Shown here: positions 13,719 through 14,146 of the stretch, in pieces
Position numbering within the stretch: position 1 is the stretch's first letter
Layout: each line of letters begins with the position of its first letter
Assembly: GCA_002369155.1 (NCBI GenBank)
Contig: DFEM01000187.1
Coordinates: forward strand, 1-14,146
Direction of reading: 5' to 3'
Length of the DNA: 14,146 bases
Origin: Lachnospiraceae bacterium UBA3802
Lineage (GTDB): Bacteria > Bacillota > Clostridia > Lachnospirales > Lachnospiraceae
The notes under the pieces: model-generated
Seen by the model: only the letters and a program-made list of their open reading frames with translations
The model's database searches: none
Told to the model about the DNA's origin: nothing
Position numbers and translations under genes: made by a program

Positions 13719-14146
13719 TTTCGGACTCACCTCCTGCAATCGTTTTCATTACCTGTGCCTGATTAAGATCCGCACCTTTGAGTTCTCCGACTATGTGTCT
13801 GTCTCTCATGACGATAAGACGTGAACATGTACGAAGCATCTCTTCGACTTCGGAAGAAATGAATGTCACGCTGACGCCCTCTTCCGCAAGTTTTAAGACA
13901 AGTTTTTGAATCTCGAGTTTGGTACCTACATCAATACCTCTTGTAGGCTCATCAAGAATCAGATAATCGGGATGTGTCAAAAGCCATCTTGCAAGGATTA
14001 CCTTTTGCTGGTTACCGCCGCTTAAAGACCCTATCGGCGTTTCCCTGCTGGCCGTCTTAATATTCAATACATCTATGTACTCATCCGCAAATGCTTCGGC
14101 TTCGCTTCTGCTTATGGGTTTGAAGAATCCCTTCATAACCTGAAGT
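13708..14146 (-). CDS. ytfR: Sugar ABC transporter ATPase, YtfR/MglA-type, C-terminal part (runs off the right edge)
   Basis: The last 145 residues of a cytoplasmic ATP-binding subunit that powers sugar import. The visible part is the C-terminal half of the second nucleotide-binding domain. It contains the ABC signature LSGGNQQKVILARWL, the Walker B with D-loop YLILDEPTRGIDVG, and the switch region FISSEVEEML, in which Ser replaces the usual His as is common in the second domain of this family. The N-terminal domain and first Walker motifs are outside the window. The frame is open through base 14146, so the internal ATG at 14136 is not the start. Its stop overlaps the start of the first permease by 11 bases. 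The gene order ATPase, YtfT-like, YjfF-like matches the E. coli ytfR-ytfT-yjfF set. Confidence 0.9.
   Translation of the reverse strand, partial: LQVMKGFFKPISRSEAEAFADEYIDVLNIKTASRETPIGSLSGGNQQKVILARWLLTHPDYLILDEPTRGIDVGTKLEIQKLVLKLAEEGVSVTFISSEVEEMLRTCSRLIVMRDRHIVGELKGADLNQAQVMKTIAGGESENEG
13726..13735 (-). promoter_or_regulatory. Strong ribosome binding site inside the ATPase gene, fixing the YtfT start
   Basis: AGGAGGTGAG on the minus strand lies 7 bases before ATG 13718 and within the last codons of the ATPase. It is close to the full anti-Shine-Dalgarno complement and excludes the TTG at 13739, which lies upstream of it. Confidence 0.85.

Noticed and set aside
1..14146. tRNA, rRNA, CRISPR array, insertion sequence or phage attachment site
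   Set aside because: No cloverleaf, repeat-spacer pattern, transposase motif or paired terminal repeats were seen; all long stretches are ordinary coding DNA of even composition.

Overview
The window looks like chromosomal DNA of a low-to-moderate GC Firmicute of the class Clostridia, most likely a Lachnospiraceae/Butyrivibrio-type anaerobe. The reasons are the strong GGAGG ribosome sites, sigma-A promoters with 17-base spacers, FabK as enoyl reductase, an anaerobic (cbi-type) cobalamin pathway, and gene families typical of that group. The assignment to family is inference. No tRNA, rRNA, CRISPR array or insertion sequence was seen.

Layout. (1) 1-1321, minus strand: the start of a cobalamin operon, cbiF then cbiG (cbiG runs off the left edge), driven by a strong promoter with a leader too short for a B12 riboswitch. 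(2) 1497-3161, plus: a secreted lipoprotein with a von Willebrand A domain (YfbK family), ending in a 13-bp terminator hairpin shared with the convergent gene. (3) 3219-4229, minus: a membrane diguanylate cyclase. (4) 4476-9813, plus: a six-gene operon of acyl carrier protein, FabK, FabG, FabF, FabZ and an acyl-activating AMP ligase. This is a type II fatty acid elongation cycle without fabD, fabH or acetyl-CoA carboxylase genes. (5) 9881-11491, plus: a soluble PAS-domain regulator with a SARP/OmpR-like winged-helix C-terminus, under its own promoter and followed by a bidirectional terminator. (6) 11597-14146, minus: the tail of a sugar ABC transporter operon of the YtfR-YtfT-YjfF type (the ATPase runs off the right edge).

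The most interesting part is regions 4 and 5 together. The ligase could load an unusual or scavenged acyl primer on the local carrier protein, and the four Fab enzymes would then elongate and reduce it. Just upstream of the operon, the pentamer GGAAC occurs three times at 11- and 22-base intervals. The last copy begins a heptamer that lies exactly 8 bases before a good -10 box (TAAAAT), and there is no good -35. That is the architecture described for promoters activated by SARP-family proteins, and the gene immediately after the operon encodes a SARP-like regulator. A self-contained, sensor-controlled accessory lipid pathway is therefore a reasonable hypothesis; its product cannot be read from the sequence.
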